A stretch of 60,148 nt of DNA from Thermoanaerobaculia bacterium (GTDB lineage: Bacteria; Acidobacteriota; Thermoanaerobaculia; Gp7-AA8): assembly GCA_017883235.1 (NCBI GenBank), contig JADGNY010000022.1, positions 1-60,148 of the forward strand, read 5' to 3'. A program made the translations under genes and the position numbers. The notes beneath the pieces were generated by a model. The model was given only the letters and a program-made list of their open reading frames with translations. It was not told the DNA's origin and did no database searches. Below, in pieces: positions 8,819 through 17,315 of this stretch (positions within the stretch are counted from its first letter, which is position 1; the number at the start of each line of letters is the position of its first letter).

Positions 8819-8824
8819 TAATAT
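8819..8824. promoter_or_regulatory. Shared AT-rich core acting as overlapping divergent -10 elements
   Basis: Only 22 bases separate the two divergent start codons, 8811 on - and 8834 on +. The AT-rich core reads TAATAT on the + strand, 9 bases before the + start. On the - strand it reads TATTAT, 6 bases before the - start. Both would give nearly leaderless transcripts, and RNA polymerase could not occupy both at once. This is inference from position and base composition. Confidence 0.4.
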
Positions 8825-8833
8825 TCGCTCGCC

Positions 8834-10642
8834 ATGGCCGAAACCCCGGTCGCTACTCCAGCTCGTACGCGCTTCCGCACGGTTGCCGCGGAGTCGAGCA
8901 TCCCCATCGATGCCGACGACCTGGTGACGCTGGCGAGGCGCTACGCGGACCAGGGGATGTATGACGAGGCCATCCATCTTTACGAGATGGCGGAGAAGCT
9001 GAAGCCGGGCTCGGTTGCCGTCCACATCAACTTGGCGCGCACCCGCGACCTCAAACAACAGGCCGAGGCATCGCGGTATGAGACGGTGAGACAGGACGTC
9101 GACGCGCAGCGCGCCCGCGATGAGGTCGATGCTTCCCAGTATGTCGGCCTGGCCCAGTACTACATGGCCAAGGATCAGACCTCGAAGGCGATCGAGCTGC
9201 TCGAGATCGCCAAGCTGAAGACGCCGAACAACTATCGGCCCTACGAGATCCTGGGGCGGCTCCACTACTCGCAGGGCGAGTGGGATGCCGCGCACGACGA
9301 GATCGGGAAGGCGCGCAAGCTCAATCCCTTCGACCGAGGGCTGGCCGAGATCTCGGGGCGCGTCGAGTTCGAGCTGCGCAACTTCGACCGCGCGCTGGAG
9401 GACTTCGTCGACTCCTTTCTCCTCTCGACCGACCAGAAGGGCGAAAGCACCGAGCCGGTGCGGCGCATGATCAACACCCTCAAGCGGATCGAGAACATCG
9501 AATCGAAGGACCTCAACACCCGGATCAAAAAGCGCGTCGAACAGCTTCAGCTCTGCACCGAACGGCTGGAGCTTCGAAAAGACAACCTCTTCAAGCTCGA
9601 GTCGAAGAAGGGTCTGCGCGACATCATCGAGAAGGTCACCCGCGATGCCGAGACGCGCGACAACCTGATCACGATGGCCGCCGAGCTCCGTGCGCTGGAG
9701 GTCTTCCAGCACATCAAGGACGAGCAGATCATCCGCCTTTCGAAATTCGCGCACGTCCAACAGTTGGCCGAGGGCGGGCATGTGTTCAAGGAAGAAGACC
9801 GGTCGATGGACTTCTATGTGGTCAAAGAGGGCCGCATCGAGATCCGGAAAGAGACGCCCTTCGGACCGCAGATCCTCGGTTCGCTCACGTCGGGCACCAT
9901 CTTCGGCGAGATGAACTTCATCGACCGGACGCATCGATCGAGCGACGCCATGGCCGTCATCCCGTCGAATTGCTACGCCTTCTCGTTCAGCGCGCTCGAT
10001 CAGCTCATGGACGAGGACAAGCAGCTTGCGGTCGGTCTGCACTGGGCCTTCTGGCGCTCGCTCACCGAAAAAGTACGCGACGCCAACGAACAGCTCAAGC
10101 TCTTCTTCCAGGAGGACGCCAAGAAGGGGCAAGGCCGCAAGCGGGTCGAGGGAACGCGCGAAACGAAGGAGGTTACGGTCAAGTCGGAAGACAAGGTCGA
10201 TCTCTTCAAAGAGCGCGGCCTGTCCGCCGGTGAAATGAAGCTGCTGGCGACGTTCTCGAGCGAAGAGCGCTTCCGCGAGGGGTCGACGGTCTTTCGCGAG
10301 GGGGAGAAAGGCGACAAGCTCTACATCGTCCTCGACGGCCGCGTGCGCATCTCGAAATTCATCCCCGGCGTCGGCGAGGAGGCTCTGGCCGTCCTCGACC
10401 GCGGCGACTTCTTCGGCGAGATGGCCCTGATCGACGACAAGGCACGTTCCGCCGATGCCAAAGCGCACGACGGAGATGCGACGGTGCTGTCGATCGACCG
10501 GGCCACGCTGAATGAGATCCTGTCGATGGACCCGCATGCTTCGCTGCAGTTCCTCAACCTTCTCTGCCGCATGATCAGCCGCCGCTTGCGCGAGATCAAC
10601 GAGAAGATCGTGCAGTGGAAGTACATGTCGGGAGGGTTTTGA
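8834..10642 (+). CDS. TPR protein with two cyclic-nucleotide-binding domains
   Basis: The protein has 602 residues. Residues about 20-200 hold TPR-like helical repeats (LARRYADQGMYDEAIHLYEM, LGRLHYSQGEWDAAHDEI). A helical linker of charged residues follows to about 285. The first cNMP-binding fold lies at about 289-400 (FGEMNFIDRTHRSSDA) and a second at about 460-590. The second carries a textbook phosphate-binding cassette, FFGEMALIDDKARSA. There is no HTH, kinase or channel segment, so it is a sensor scaffold without an obvious output domain, probably acting by protein contacts through the TPRs. The first cassette has Asn-Phe in place of the usual Ala-Leu and may bind weakly. The ligand (cAMP or cGMP) is not predictable from sequence. 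Confidence 0.9.
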   Translation: MAETPVATPARTRFRTVAAESSIPIDADDLVTLARRYADQGMYDEAIHLYEMAEKLKPGSVAVHINLARTRDLKQQAEASRYETVRQDVDAQRARDEVDASQYVGLAQYYMAKDQTSKAIELLEIAKLKTPNNYRPYEILGRLHYSQGEWDAAHDEIGKARKLNPFDRGLAEISGRVEFELRNFDRALEDFVDSFLLSTDQKGESTEPVRRMINTLKRIENIESKDLNTRIKKRVEQLQLCTERLELRKDNLFKLESKKGLRDIIEKVTRDAETRDNLITMAAELRALEVFQHIKDEQIIRLSKFAHVQQLAEGGHVFKEEDRSMDFYVVKEGRIEIRKETPFGPQILGSLTSGTIFGEMNFIDRTHRSSDAMAVIPSNCYAFSFSALDQLMDEDKQLAVGLHWAFWRSLTEKVRDANEQLKLFFQEDAKKGQGRKRVEGTRETKEVTVKSEDKVDLFKERGLSAGEMKLLATFSSEERFREGSTVFREGEKGDKLYIVLDGRVRISKFIPGVGEEALAVLDRGDFFGEMALIDDKARSADAKAHDGDATVLSIDRATLNEILSMDPHASLQFLNLLCRMISRRLREINEKIVQWKYMSGGF

Positions 10643-10650
10643 GGAAAGAC

Positions 10651-10755
10651 GAAATGTTGAATGTTAAATGTTGAATCATGTTGAATGTTGAATCGAGAGT
10701 GAGCGGTCTTCCGGCTTCGAACATTCAACACTGAACATTCAACATTCAACATTTG
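10651..10755. repeat. AT-rich inverted repeat made of GTTGAAT units
   Basis: Iterated AATGTTGAATGTT text on the left (10651-10694) is mirrored by AACATTCAACATTCAAC on the right (10720-10754), with about 25 bases between. It can fold into a stem of about 30-40 bp. A second element of the same type is at 52048-52150. It lies between two co-directional genes. Confidence 0.9.
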
Positions 10756-10797
10756 CTTTTCGGCTCTCGGCACCATCCCTGCTGATCCAGAAGCCAA

Positions 10798-11607
10798 ATG
10801 TTCTTCCTCGCCTTCACCCTCACCTTCCTGATTCTCTGGGCCGTCGTCTATGTCACGCTCCCTGCGGTCAGGCGCCTCGGGCAAGTGCTGGCGCGGCTCA
10901 TCGCCCGCAGCACGCGTGCGAAGCACCTCGTCTCCATCACCCGGGAGCGGTACAAGAACTATCTGCCGGTGATCGCCATTCTCGTCGTCGGCGGGCTTCT
11001 GACGGCGTGGGCAGGCGACGGGTTCCTTGATCTGGCGGAGCGTGTTCATGCGAAGAACGGCGCGCTCGAGCAGACCGATGCGCGGATACACGACTGGGCC
11101 ATCGGCCAACGGACCGCCGGAGCGACTCTCTTCTTCACGGCGATGACGTATGTCGGCGGACCGGTCGGCGTCGCCGTCGAGATACTCATCGTCAGCATCA
11201 TCCTGGCTTTCCGAAAACGCTGGCGCTGGCTGATCTACCTTGTCGTCACCGCCGGTGGCGGAGGGCTGCTCGATTTGGAGCTGAAGCGCTACTTCGCCCG
11301 AGCCCGTCCCGCCGTCGCGGAGATGCTCCGCCGCGCCAACGGCTATTCCTTTCCAAGTGGTCACGCCATGGGCTCCGCCATCGCGTACGGTGCGCTGGCG
11401 TATCTCGCCTTCCGCGCCATCAGGAGCTGGCCTGCCCGTGCGGCCGCGATCGCCTTCCTGTACACGCTGGTCGCCGCCGTGTCCCTTTCCCGGGTGTACC
11501 TCGGCGTTCACTGGATTTCCGACGTCCTCGCTGGCATCACAGCAGGAACCGTCTGGGTGACGACGACGACCGTGGCGTACGAGACGATGAGGCGACTCCG
11601 GCGGTGA
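10798..11607 (+). CDS. PAP2-superfamily membrane phosphatase
   Basis: The 269-residue membrane protein has several hydrophobic segments and the three acid-phosphatase motifs in order: KRYFARARP (KX6RP), SFPSGHAMGS (PSGH) and SRVYLGVHWISD (SRX5HX3D). These form the PAP2 vanadium-haloperoxidase-like active site. The enzyme should dephosphorylate a lipid phosphate such as undecaprenyl diphosphate or phosphatidic acid on the outer face of the inner membrane. The N-terminal 60 residues contain one long hydrophobic segment and a basic stretch, an extension relative to minimal PAP2 proteins. It is flanked by repeat elements on both sides, so it is probably transcribed alone. The exact substrate cannot be read from the sequence. 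Confidence 0.92.
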   Translation: MFFLAFTLTFLILWAVVYVTLPAVRRLGQVLARLIARSTRAKHLVSITRERYKNYLPVIAILVVGGLLTAWAGDGFLDLAERVHAKNGALEQTDARIHDWAIGQRTAGATLFFTAMTYVGGPVGVAVEILIVSIILAFRKRWRWLIYLVVTAGGGGLLDLELKRYFARARPAVAEMLRRANGYSFPSGHAMGSAIAYGALAYLAFRAIRSWPARAAAIAFLYTLVAAVSLSRVYLGVHWISDVLAGITAGTVWVTTTTVAYETMRRLRR

Positions 11608-11627
11608 CTGCGGCTTTGCCGCGTTGT

Positions 11628-11815
11628 CTGCAGCTTCGCTGCGTTGTCGGTTGTCTGCGCGCTGCGGCGCGCGTGGTCAGTTAGTCGAGGATTGATGTGT
11701 TTTCGGAAGTTCGGTCGGGCGTTGGCTCGGAGGGACGTTGATCGCGCTTGGCGCAATGGAGCTGGAACGTCCACGCGCCGCAGCGCAGACAACCGACAAC
11801 GCGGCGAAGCCGCAG
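11628..11815. repeat. Long inverted repeat, about 40-bp arms
   Basis: The left arm (11628-11669) and right arm (11776-11815) are near-perfect reverse complements built round GTTGTCGGTTGTCTGCGC. They enclose about 106 bases with no gene. The right arm abuts the stop codon of the YihY-type gene, so the element sits between two converging genes and could work as a bidirectional transcription stop. Confidence 0.9.
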
Positions 11816-13213
11816 TTAACTCGGCCGTTCTCCGTACATCTGGCGAACGAGCTGGCCGATGGTCTGGTGTTCGAGCGCGTTGTTCATGCAGGCGCCAATG
11901 CGGGTCAATAGCTCGCCGATCACGGAACGTTCCTGATCGTCCATGTGGATCTCGGGGACGTCGCGGCACGATCCTTCCAACTGGGCCACGACCTCTTCGA
12001 TCGTGATTCGGTTGGGATCGCAGCCGGGCGTAAAGCCGGCCCAGTCGCCGCCGACCTCTTTCACGAGCTGGGCATCCTCGAGCTTGCGGAGCAGGCGCAG
12101 CATCTGCGCATCGGTCGTTCCAAACTGTTCCGCCAGGCGGTAGGACGAAGGCGCCTCCTCGCGGCGATCGAAGCGGCGGGCGATCTCGATCAGTGCCCGA
12201 AGTCCGAAATATGCATCGAAGCGCGGCTCGTCCTGTACCTGCTGCTCGGTCGCGCGCAGGATGCCGTAGAGGTTCTGATAGACGTAGCTGATCTCCACGC
12301 CCAGCAGGATCACCACCCACAGGGTCTGGATCGCGATCAGGAAGATGATCGCCAGGCCGAGGGTGCCGTAGATCACGTTGAAGCGGCCGTGGAAGAGGTA
12401 GTCCGCGTAGATCCCGAAGCCGAAGCGGACCAGCGAAAAGAGCGACGTCGTCACGAGCGCGCCGACAGCCGCGGAACTGAAACGAACACGCGTCGACGGC
12501 ACGAGCCAGAACAGCATCGTGAAGGCGATGAACAACACCACGATCGGAGCGATACGGAAAATGATGTCCTGCTTGAAGAGGACCTGAAGGTAGCGGTTCT
12601 TTTCGAGCGTGTTGGTCGTGGTGAAGGAGATGCCCATCGCCACCGGGCCCCAGAAAAAGAGCATTGTGAAGGCGATGATCTTCTGCCGGTAGCCGCGCAC
12701 GTTCCGTACCTTCCAGATCTGATTCACCGTGCTCTCGACGGCGAGGAAGAGGCGGAAGGCGATGACGGTGAAGATGATCACGCCGAACGTCGACGCCGTC
12801 TGCGCGTTCTCCGCGAATTGGGTGATGTAGTACGAGACCTTCGGCGATTGGTACGGGATGATGTTGTTGAGGATGGCGTCGATCTGAGCTTGGGCGTTCG
12901 GGAAGAGATTGCGGAAGTAGCGCTGCAGCGCCTGCGTGAACGCAACAAGCAGCGGGATGAGCGACAGGAGTGTCGTGTACGCGAGCGCTGAAGCGCGGGA
13001 CGTTCCTTCGACGTCGTAGAACTCGCGCGCCACTTCGCGGACGAAGAGGAAGAACTCGACGGTCATGACGCGCGCCCGCTCCCGGCCGTGCGCCTCGCGC
13101 CGGTAGAGCAGGACCGCCGGGTCGGTCAACCACGACCAGATGATCGTCCGCGCCCGCGCGAACTTCGTTTTGAACCTCGCGCGGCGCTCGCCCTGACGAC
13201 GGATTTCGGCCAT
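11816..13213 (-). CDS. YihY/BrkB-family inner-membrane protein with C-terminal winged-helix-like tail
   Basis: The protein has 465 residues. Residues about 65-310 contain the six-helix YihY/BrkB (formerly RNase BN) membrane domain, with family features such as ASALAYTTLLSLIPLL near the first helix, YYITQF and VVILLGVEISYVYQN. After it comes a soluble tail of about 130 residues with EQFGTTDAQMLRLLRKLEDAQ and IGELLTRIGACMNNALEHQT. The tail reads like a winged helix and is present in a subset of the family. The start MAEIRRQGERR is the only ATG before the conserved region. The molecular function of the family is not firmly known; the old RNase BN assignment is wrong. It diverges from the MEMO gene with about 60 bases between starts. 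Confidence 0.9.
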   Translation of the reverse strand: MAEIRRQGERRARFKTKFARARTIIWSWLTDPAVLLYRREAHGRERARVMTVEFFLFVREVAREFYDVEGTSRASALAYTTLLSLIPLLVAFTQALQRYFRNLFPNAQAQIDAILNNIIPYQSPKVSYYITQFAENAQTASTFGVIIFTVIAFRLFLAVESTVNQIWKVRNVRGYRQKIIAFTMLFFWGPVAMGISFTTTNTLEKNRYLQVLFKQDIIFRIAPIVVLFIAFTMLFWLVPSTRVRFSSAAVGALVTTSLFSLVRFGFGIYADYLFHGRFNVIYGTLGLAIIFLIAIQTLWVVILLGVEISYVYQNLYGILRATEQQVQDEPRFDAYFGLRALIEIARRFDRREEAPSSYRLAEQFGTTDAQMLRLLRKLEDAQLVKEVGGDWAGFTPGCDPNRITIEEVVAQLEGSCRDVPEIHMDDQERSVIGELLTRIGACMNNALEHQTIGQLVRQMYGERPS

Positions 13214-13274
13214 GCCTCAACTATAAAGGCAAGGAGTGCGCCTGCGGTGATCGGGGATGCGATAACGTTAGCAG

Positions 13275-14090
13275 ATGGTCACCCGCCCCCCTGCCGTCGC
13301 CGGCACGTTCTACGAGGGGACACCGGAGCGTCTGGCCGCGCAGGTGGCGGCCTGCCTGGCGGAAAATCCGGAGCCGGAGGCGATCGAACGGTTCATCGGC
13401 GCGGTCGTTCCGCACGCCGGGCTGATGTACAGCGGCCACGTCGCCGCGGCCTTCTACGCGATGGCCGAGCTGCCGCGGCGATTCATCATCCTCTGCCCCA
13501 ACCATACCGGCTTCGGACATTTCGCCGCGATCAATCGCCAGGGCGACTGGCGCACCCCTCTCGGCAGCGTGCCCATCGACACGCCGTTGGCCGATGCTCT
13601 GATGGAGAAATCGCAACTCCTCGGCGACGACGACCGCGCCCATGCCCGCGAGCATTCGCTGGAGGTGCAGCTCCCGTTTCTGCAGCAGCTCCACCGTGAT
13701 TTCACCTTCGTTCCGATCTGTCTCGGCGCAAATCGATACGACTACTGCGAGGAGATCGGCAGCGCCATCGCCGCCGTCGTCGCCGCCGCGGGTGAACCGG
13801 TTGGCATCCTTGCCAGTTCCGACCTCAACCACTATGAGGACCAGAAGACGACGTTGCGGAAGGACCAGTTGGCGATCGACGAGATCCTGAAGCTCGATCC
13901 GCGCGGGCTGTGGCGCGCCGTCGAAGAATCCGATATCTCGATGTGCGGCTTTATCCCGGCGACGACGATGCTGATCGCCGCGAAGCAGCTCGGCGCGAAA
14001 CACGCAAGGCTGATCAAGCACGCCACGAGCGGCGACGTCAACGGCGACTATTCGCACGTCGTCGGCTACGCGGCCCTCGTGATTTCGTAA
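13275..14090 (+). CDS. amrB: AmmeMemoRadiSam system protein B (MEMO1 family)
   Basis: The 271-residue protein is full length for the MEMO1 family. It shows PPAVAGTFYEG at the N-terminus, VVPHAGLMYSGHVAAAFY with the first active-site-like His, ILCPNHTGFG, REHSLEVQLPFLQ and SSDLNHYED with further conserved His and Asp residues. In bacteria this protein usually occurs with AMMECR1 and a radical SAM protein; neither is next to it here. TAACGT lies 6 bases before the ATG and no Shine-Dalgarno is visible, so it may be leaderless. Its stop shares one base with the glycogen synthase start. The biochemical role is not established; a metal-dependent dioxygenase-like fold is known. Confidence 0.92.
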   Translation: MVTRPPAVAGTFYEGTPERLAAQVAACLAENPEPEAIERFIGAVVPHAGLMYSGHVAAAFYAMAELPRRFIILCPNHTGFGHFAAINRQGDWRTPLGSVPIDTPLADALMEKSQLLGDDDRAHAREHSLEVQLPFLQQLHRDFTFVPICLGANRYDYCEEIGSAIAAVVAAAGEPVGILASSDLNHYEDQKTTLRKDQLAIDEILKLDPRGLWRAVEESDISMCGFIPATTMLIAAKQLGAKHARLIKHATSGDVNGDYSHVVGYAALVIS

Positions 14091-15556
14091 TGAACATCCT
14101 CTTCGCAACCGCCGAGGTTTCGCCCATCGCCAAGACGGGCGGGCTGGGAGATGTCTGCGGCTCGCTGCCGAAGGCGCTGGCCCAACTCGGGCACGATGTG
14201 ACGATCTTCATGCCGTACTACCGGCAGGCGCAGGAGTGGTTTGCGAGCAACGACATCGAGCCGGAAGAAGTTCTGCCGGCCACGTACGTGTCGTGGGCGA
14301 ATTGGGCCGTGGAAGCGAGGTATCTGCGCACCACACTTCCGGGAACGGAGATCCCGCTCATCCTCGTCGGAAACGATTACTACTTCCATCGCCCGCATAT
14401 CTACTCGGCGCGTTTCGACGGGTACGACGACGGCATCGAGCGCTTCACGTTCTTCTGCCGGGCCGTAATCCGAGGCTGCGAGTTACTCGGCATCGCTCCC
14501 GACGTCGTCCACGCGCACGACTGGCACACCGCGCTCCTGCCGGTCTACCTCCACTCCGGTCTCCGCGGCAGCGATCAGTTCAGGAACGCGCGCTCGGTCT
14601 ACACGATTCATAACCTGAACTACCAGGGGATCGGCGGTTCCAACCGCTTCGCAGGGCTTGGCCTCCACAGCCGGTACTGGGCGCCGGACGCCGTCGAGCA
14701 CTACGGCGACGTCAACCTGATGAAGGGAGGCATCATCCTCGCCGATCAGGTGACGACCGTATCGCCGACGTATGCGCGGGAGATTCAGTCAGGAGAGCAC
14801 GGGGCCGGCCTGGACGGGATCCTGCGAAGCCTTTCCTTCAAGCTGCACGGCATCCTGAACGGCATCGACGTCGATGAGTGGGATCCCGCCACCGACCCTC
14901 ACATCAGATCCAATTTTGACAAAGGGCATCTGGCGGGCAAGCGCCTGTGCAAGCGCGCGTTGCTGCGCGAATTGAATCTCAAGCACAAAGCCAGGACGCC
15001 ATTGGTGGGATTCGTTTCCCGGCTCGTCGATCAGAAAGGGATCGATCTCCTCATCGCCGCGTTGCCGCACATGCTTGCCGCCGGTGCGCAGGCGGTGATC
15101 CTCGGCTCCGGCGAGCCGCGCTACGAAAACGCCCTGCAGCAGATCGCCGCACGGCACCCCGAGTCATGCCGGGTGATCATCGGATTCGACAGCGCGCTGG
15201 CGCACAGCATCTACTCCAGTGCCGACATGCTTCTCATGCCGTCGATCTATGAGCCGTGCGGTTTGAATCAGATGTACGCGCTGCGTTACGGTACCGTCCC
15301 GGTGGTGCGGCTGACCGGCGGCCTTGCCGACACCGTCATCCCGTTCGATGGAACGAACCTCGACGCCGCCAACGGTTTCGGCTTCTTCTCCGCGAACGCG
15401 GCCGATTTCTACACCGCAACATGGCTGGCGATGCTCAACTATCGCGAATCGAAGAGCTGGCGGCGCCTGCAGGCAAACGGCATGGCCGCCGATTTTTCGT
15501 GGGAACGCTCGGCACGCCAGTACGAGGCCGTCTATGATCGCGCCCGGTATTCATGA
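14090..15556 (+). CDS. glgA: Glycogen synthase, ADP-glucose type (GT5)
   Basis: The enzyme transfers glucose from ADP-glucose to the growing alpha-1,4-glucan. The 488 residues match the family length. MNILFATAEVSPIAKTGGLG contains the KTGGLGD ADP-glucose site and sets the start at 14090; the reading frame runs further upstream but only within amrB. Other signs are VVHAHDWHTALLP, YTIHNLNYQGI, GILNGIDVDEWDP and the C-terminal GT-B signature (FVSRLVDQKGIDLL, SIYEPCGLNQMYALRYGTVP). It overlaps amrB by one base upstream and the fRMsr gene by four bases downstream, suggesting translational coupling of the three. No other glycogen genes are in the window. Confidence 0.96.
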   Translation: MNILFATAEVSPIAKTGGLGDVCGSLPKALAQLGHDVTIFMPYYRQAQEWFASNDIEPEEVLPATYVSWANWAVEARYLRTTLPGTEIPLILVGNDYYFHRPHIYSARFDGYDDGIERFTFFCRAVIRGCELLGIAPDVVHAHDWHTALLPVYLHSGLRGSDQFRNARSVYTIHNLNYQGIGGSNRFAGLGLHSRYWAPDAVEHYGDVNLMKGGIILADQVTTVSPTYAREIQSGEHGAGLDGILRSLSFKLHGILNGIDVDEWDPATDPHIRSNFDKGHLAGKRLCKRALLRELNLKHKARTPLVGFVSRLVDQKGIDLLIAALPHMLAAGAQAVILGSGEPRYENALQQIAARHPESCRVIIGFDSALAHSIYSSADMLLMPSIYEPCGLNQMYALRYGTVPVVRLTGGLADTVIPFDGTNLDAANGFGFFSANAADFYTATWLAMLNYRESKSWRRLQANGMAADFSWERSARQYEAVYDRARYS

Positions 15557-16014
15557 AGACCGCTGACTACGAGGAGTGTTTCCAGGCCGTCGCCGCCATC
15601 TGGCGCGACGAAGGAGGCGGGTCGCTCGATGACATCGCTCTCATGGCCACGATCAGTTCGATCCTCGCCCATCGTTTTTCGCACTTCTACTGGACGGGGT
15701 TCTACCGCGTCTGTGGCGATCGGCTGGTCGTCGGTCCGTACATCGGCACCGTCGGCTGTCTGCAGATCGAATTCGGTCAGGGCGTCTGCGGCACGGCCGC
15801 GGAGAAGCGCGAGACCGTCATCGTGCCGGACGTGAATCAGTTCCCCGGCCACATCGCCTGCGATCCGAATTCAAAATCGGAGATCGTCGTCCCTGTCTTT
15901 GGTCCGGACGGGGAGTTGATCGCCGTGCTCGACGTCGACTCCGATCGGCTCGATGCGTTCGATGAGGAAGATCAGCGCGGGCTGGAGAGAATCGTCGCGC
16001 TGTTTAGCAACTAA
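15553..16014 (+). CDS. msrC: Free methionine-(R)-sulfoxide reductase (GAF-domain fRMsr)
   Basis: The 153-residue single GAF domain matches fRMsr in length and motifs: FSHFYWTGFYR, then C69 in IGTVGCLQI, C79 in GQGVCGTAA and C103 in HIACDPNSKSEIVVP. These are the three conserved cysteines of the family, including the catalytic one. It reduces free methionine-R-sulfoxide at the expense of thioredoxin and protects against oxidative damage in the cytoplasm. The ATG overlaps the glgA stop by four bases (ATGA), so it is translationally coupled to glgA, an unusual metabolic pairing probably reflecting only operon packing. Confidence 0.93.
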   Translation: MKTADYEECFQAVAAIWRDEGGGSLDDIALMATISSILAHRFSHFYWTGFYRVCGDRLVVGPYIGTVGCLQIEFGQGVCGTAAEKRETVIVPDVNQFPGHIACDPNSKSEIVVPVFGPDGELIAVLDVDSDRLDAFDEEDQRGLERIVALFSN

Positions 16015-16113
16015 TCTCATTCCATTCGTAAATCGGGACTAACAACGTCGCTCTGGGATCCGACACCCTTACCAATCTTCGATGATATGCTCCGCTAACT
16101 AAAGGAGAGCGCG

Positions 16114-16524
16114 ATGAATGACACAAGTCAACTAACGAAGCCTGCGACTGCATTGCTTGTCGGCGGAATTGTTCTTGCGCTGGTTGATCTATTCGGGTTG
16201 ATTGTGGCGTTCAGCAATCGCATGGAGAATATGTACTCCCGCACCGGCATGAGCAACGAGGCCATAATGTTATTGAGCGCTCTCGGTAAGCTCAACGGCA
16301 TTGTGGGCCTGCTCTTAAGCGGCGTTGTCATCGCCGGTTCCCTTGCGATGATGAAACAGACCAGCTATGGTCTGAGTAAAGCGGGCGGTATTTGCGGAAT
16401 CATTGGTGGCGTATTGGCCGGCTTGCTGGGATGGCTCTTCGTCTTACCCTTTGGGATTTGGGCCGTCGTAACCCTACGGAAACCCGAAGCCAGACGCCTT
16501 TTTGACCGATCGATTGCAAGTTGA
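16114..16524 (+). CDS. Small membrane protein, four hydrophobic segments
   Basis: The 136-residue protein has hydrophobic segments near residues 12-32, 48-70, 74-84 and 95-120 (GIIGGVLAGLLGWLF), ending in a short basic tail. A good Shine-Dalgarno (AAGGAGA) stands before the ATG. I do not recognise a named family; the pattern resembles DUF4064-like or other short integral membrane proteins. Its base composition is clearly more AT-rich than the glgA region, and the following lipoprotein gene shares this, so the two may be a recently acquired pair. They are 35 bases apart and on the same strand. Confidence 0.75.
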   Translation: MNDTSQLTKPATALLVGGIVLALVDLFGLIVAFSNRMENMYSRTGMSNEAIMLLSALGKLNGIVGLLLSGVVIAGSLAMMKQTSYGLSKAGGICGIIGGVLAGLLGWLFVLPFGIWAVVTLRKPEARRLFDRSIAS

Positions 16525-16559
16525 TTTCTGCGTTTTTTAGTTCCCGAGGGAGGCGAGCA

Positions 16560-16979
16560 ATGAAAATCCTCAGGGCCGGAGTGTTCACATTTGTTTCTCT
16601 GTTTATGACAGCCGCGTGCTCGATGGACGACAGCAGCAAGCTGGTCGGCACGTGGCAATCCAATGATCCACGGTTGAGTAGCCTGAGATTTTCGAAAGAT
16701 GCGACGTACTCACCGTACAACTATTACCAAAGCTGTTGGTTCACAATAAACGGCACTACTTATACTGGCTTTTGGTGCATTAGAAATGACGGAACTAGCG
16801 ACAAGTTCCTTTGGCTAGGTAATCCACCACCAGTTGGTCCTCCTGAGCTGATCCAAATGGGCGCCTCAAGATTCAAGATCATTGAATTAACGTCGGATAA
16901 GTTCATGGTTCAGTGGGATGACAGATACAGTGGCAATGGAGGTAACTCCTACCAAGTTGAGCTTAGTAAAGTCAAGTAA
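16560..16979 (+). CDS. Small secreted lipoprotein, lipocalin-like size
   Basis: The start at 16560 is preferred over an upstream in-frame ATG because GGGAGGCGAGC gives a strong Shine-Dalgarno. The product then begins MKILRAGVFTFVSLFMTAAC, a lipoprotein signal with a lipobox cysteine at residue 20. The mature part is about 120 residues with KLVGTWQSNDPRLSSLRFSK near the front, an opening like that of small lipocalin-like or META-like beta-barrel proteins that measure a G-T-W motif. Tyr, Asn and Ser are abundant, and GC content is close to 47 percent by eye in parts. Function is unknown. It follows the small membrane protein gene and may work with it. Confidence 0.78.
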   Translation: MKILRAGVFTFVSLFMTAACSMDDSSKLVGTWQSNDPRLSSLRFSKDATYSPYNYYQSCWFTINGTTYTGFWCIRNDGTSDKFLWLGNPPPVGPPELIQMGASRFKIIELTSDKFMVQWDDRYSGNGGNSYQVELSKVK

Positions 16980-16985
16980 AGAAGC

Positions 16986-17315
16986 CTACCGAACAGGGTC
17001 CGAAGTCCCTTGCCGGACAGCCGTCGTGCATGATGCCAGACGACGCACCGTCAGCACCAGCCCCTCTCGGATACCATGCCGGCTAACAGCTTCGAGCGAG
17101 TACTCCGAACACGTCGGACGATAGCGGCAGCGAATGTACCGGCTGCTCAGCGGCCGGCCATAGTGCTGGTACAGCCGCACCGAAGATACATACAGATGCG
17201 CCGTCACTTGCGCAGAAGGCTGCCTGAACGAATCGGTTACGGTCAGCGCGAATAGCACGGCCAGCGCATAAAGATATGTTTCCGGCCTCTTCAGACGTTG
17301 CCGCAGTGAGGACAC
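16986..17315 (-). CDS. yidD: Membrane protein insertion efficiency factor YidD
   Basis: The 109-residue product contains the YidD signature CRYRPTCSEYSLEAVSRHG preceded by HLYVSSVRLYQHYG. YidD assists YidC/Sec-dependent insertion of inner-membrane proteins. It normally lies beside rnpA and yidC, but here it is away from them. The start is GTG at 17315, overlapping the end of the upstream gene by 25 bases. An N-terminal hydrophobic segment (YLYALAVLFALTV) extends the protein beyond the usual 70-90 residues and may anchor it to the membrane. Confidence 0.92.
   Translation of the reverse strand: MSSLRQRLKRPETYLYALAVLFALTVTDSFRQPSAQVTAHLYVSSVRLYQHYGRPLSSRYIRCRYRPTCSEYSLEAVSRHGIREGLVLTVRRLASCTTAVRQGTSDPVR

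Noticed and set aside
7775-10537. A 920-residue open frame on - strand antisense to the TPR/cNMP and lipocalin genes
   Set aside because: It is a shadow frame of GC-rich genes with recognisable domains in the other frames.
11508-13220. A 570-residue open frame overlapping the YihY gene
   Set aside because: Arg/Pro-rich composition without motifs; the YihY frame holds the conserved membrane domain.
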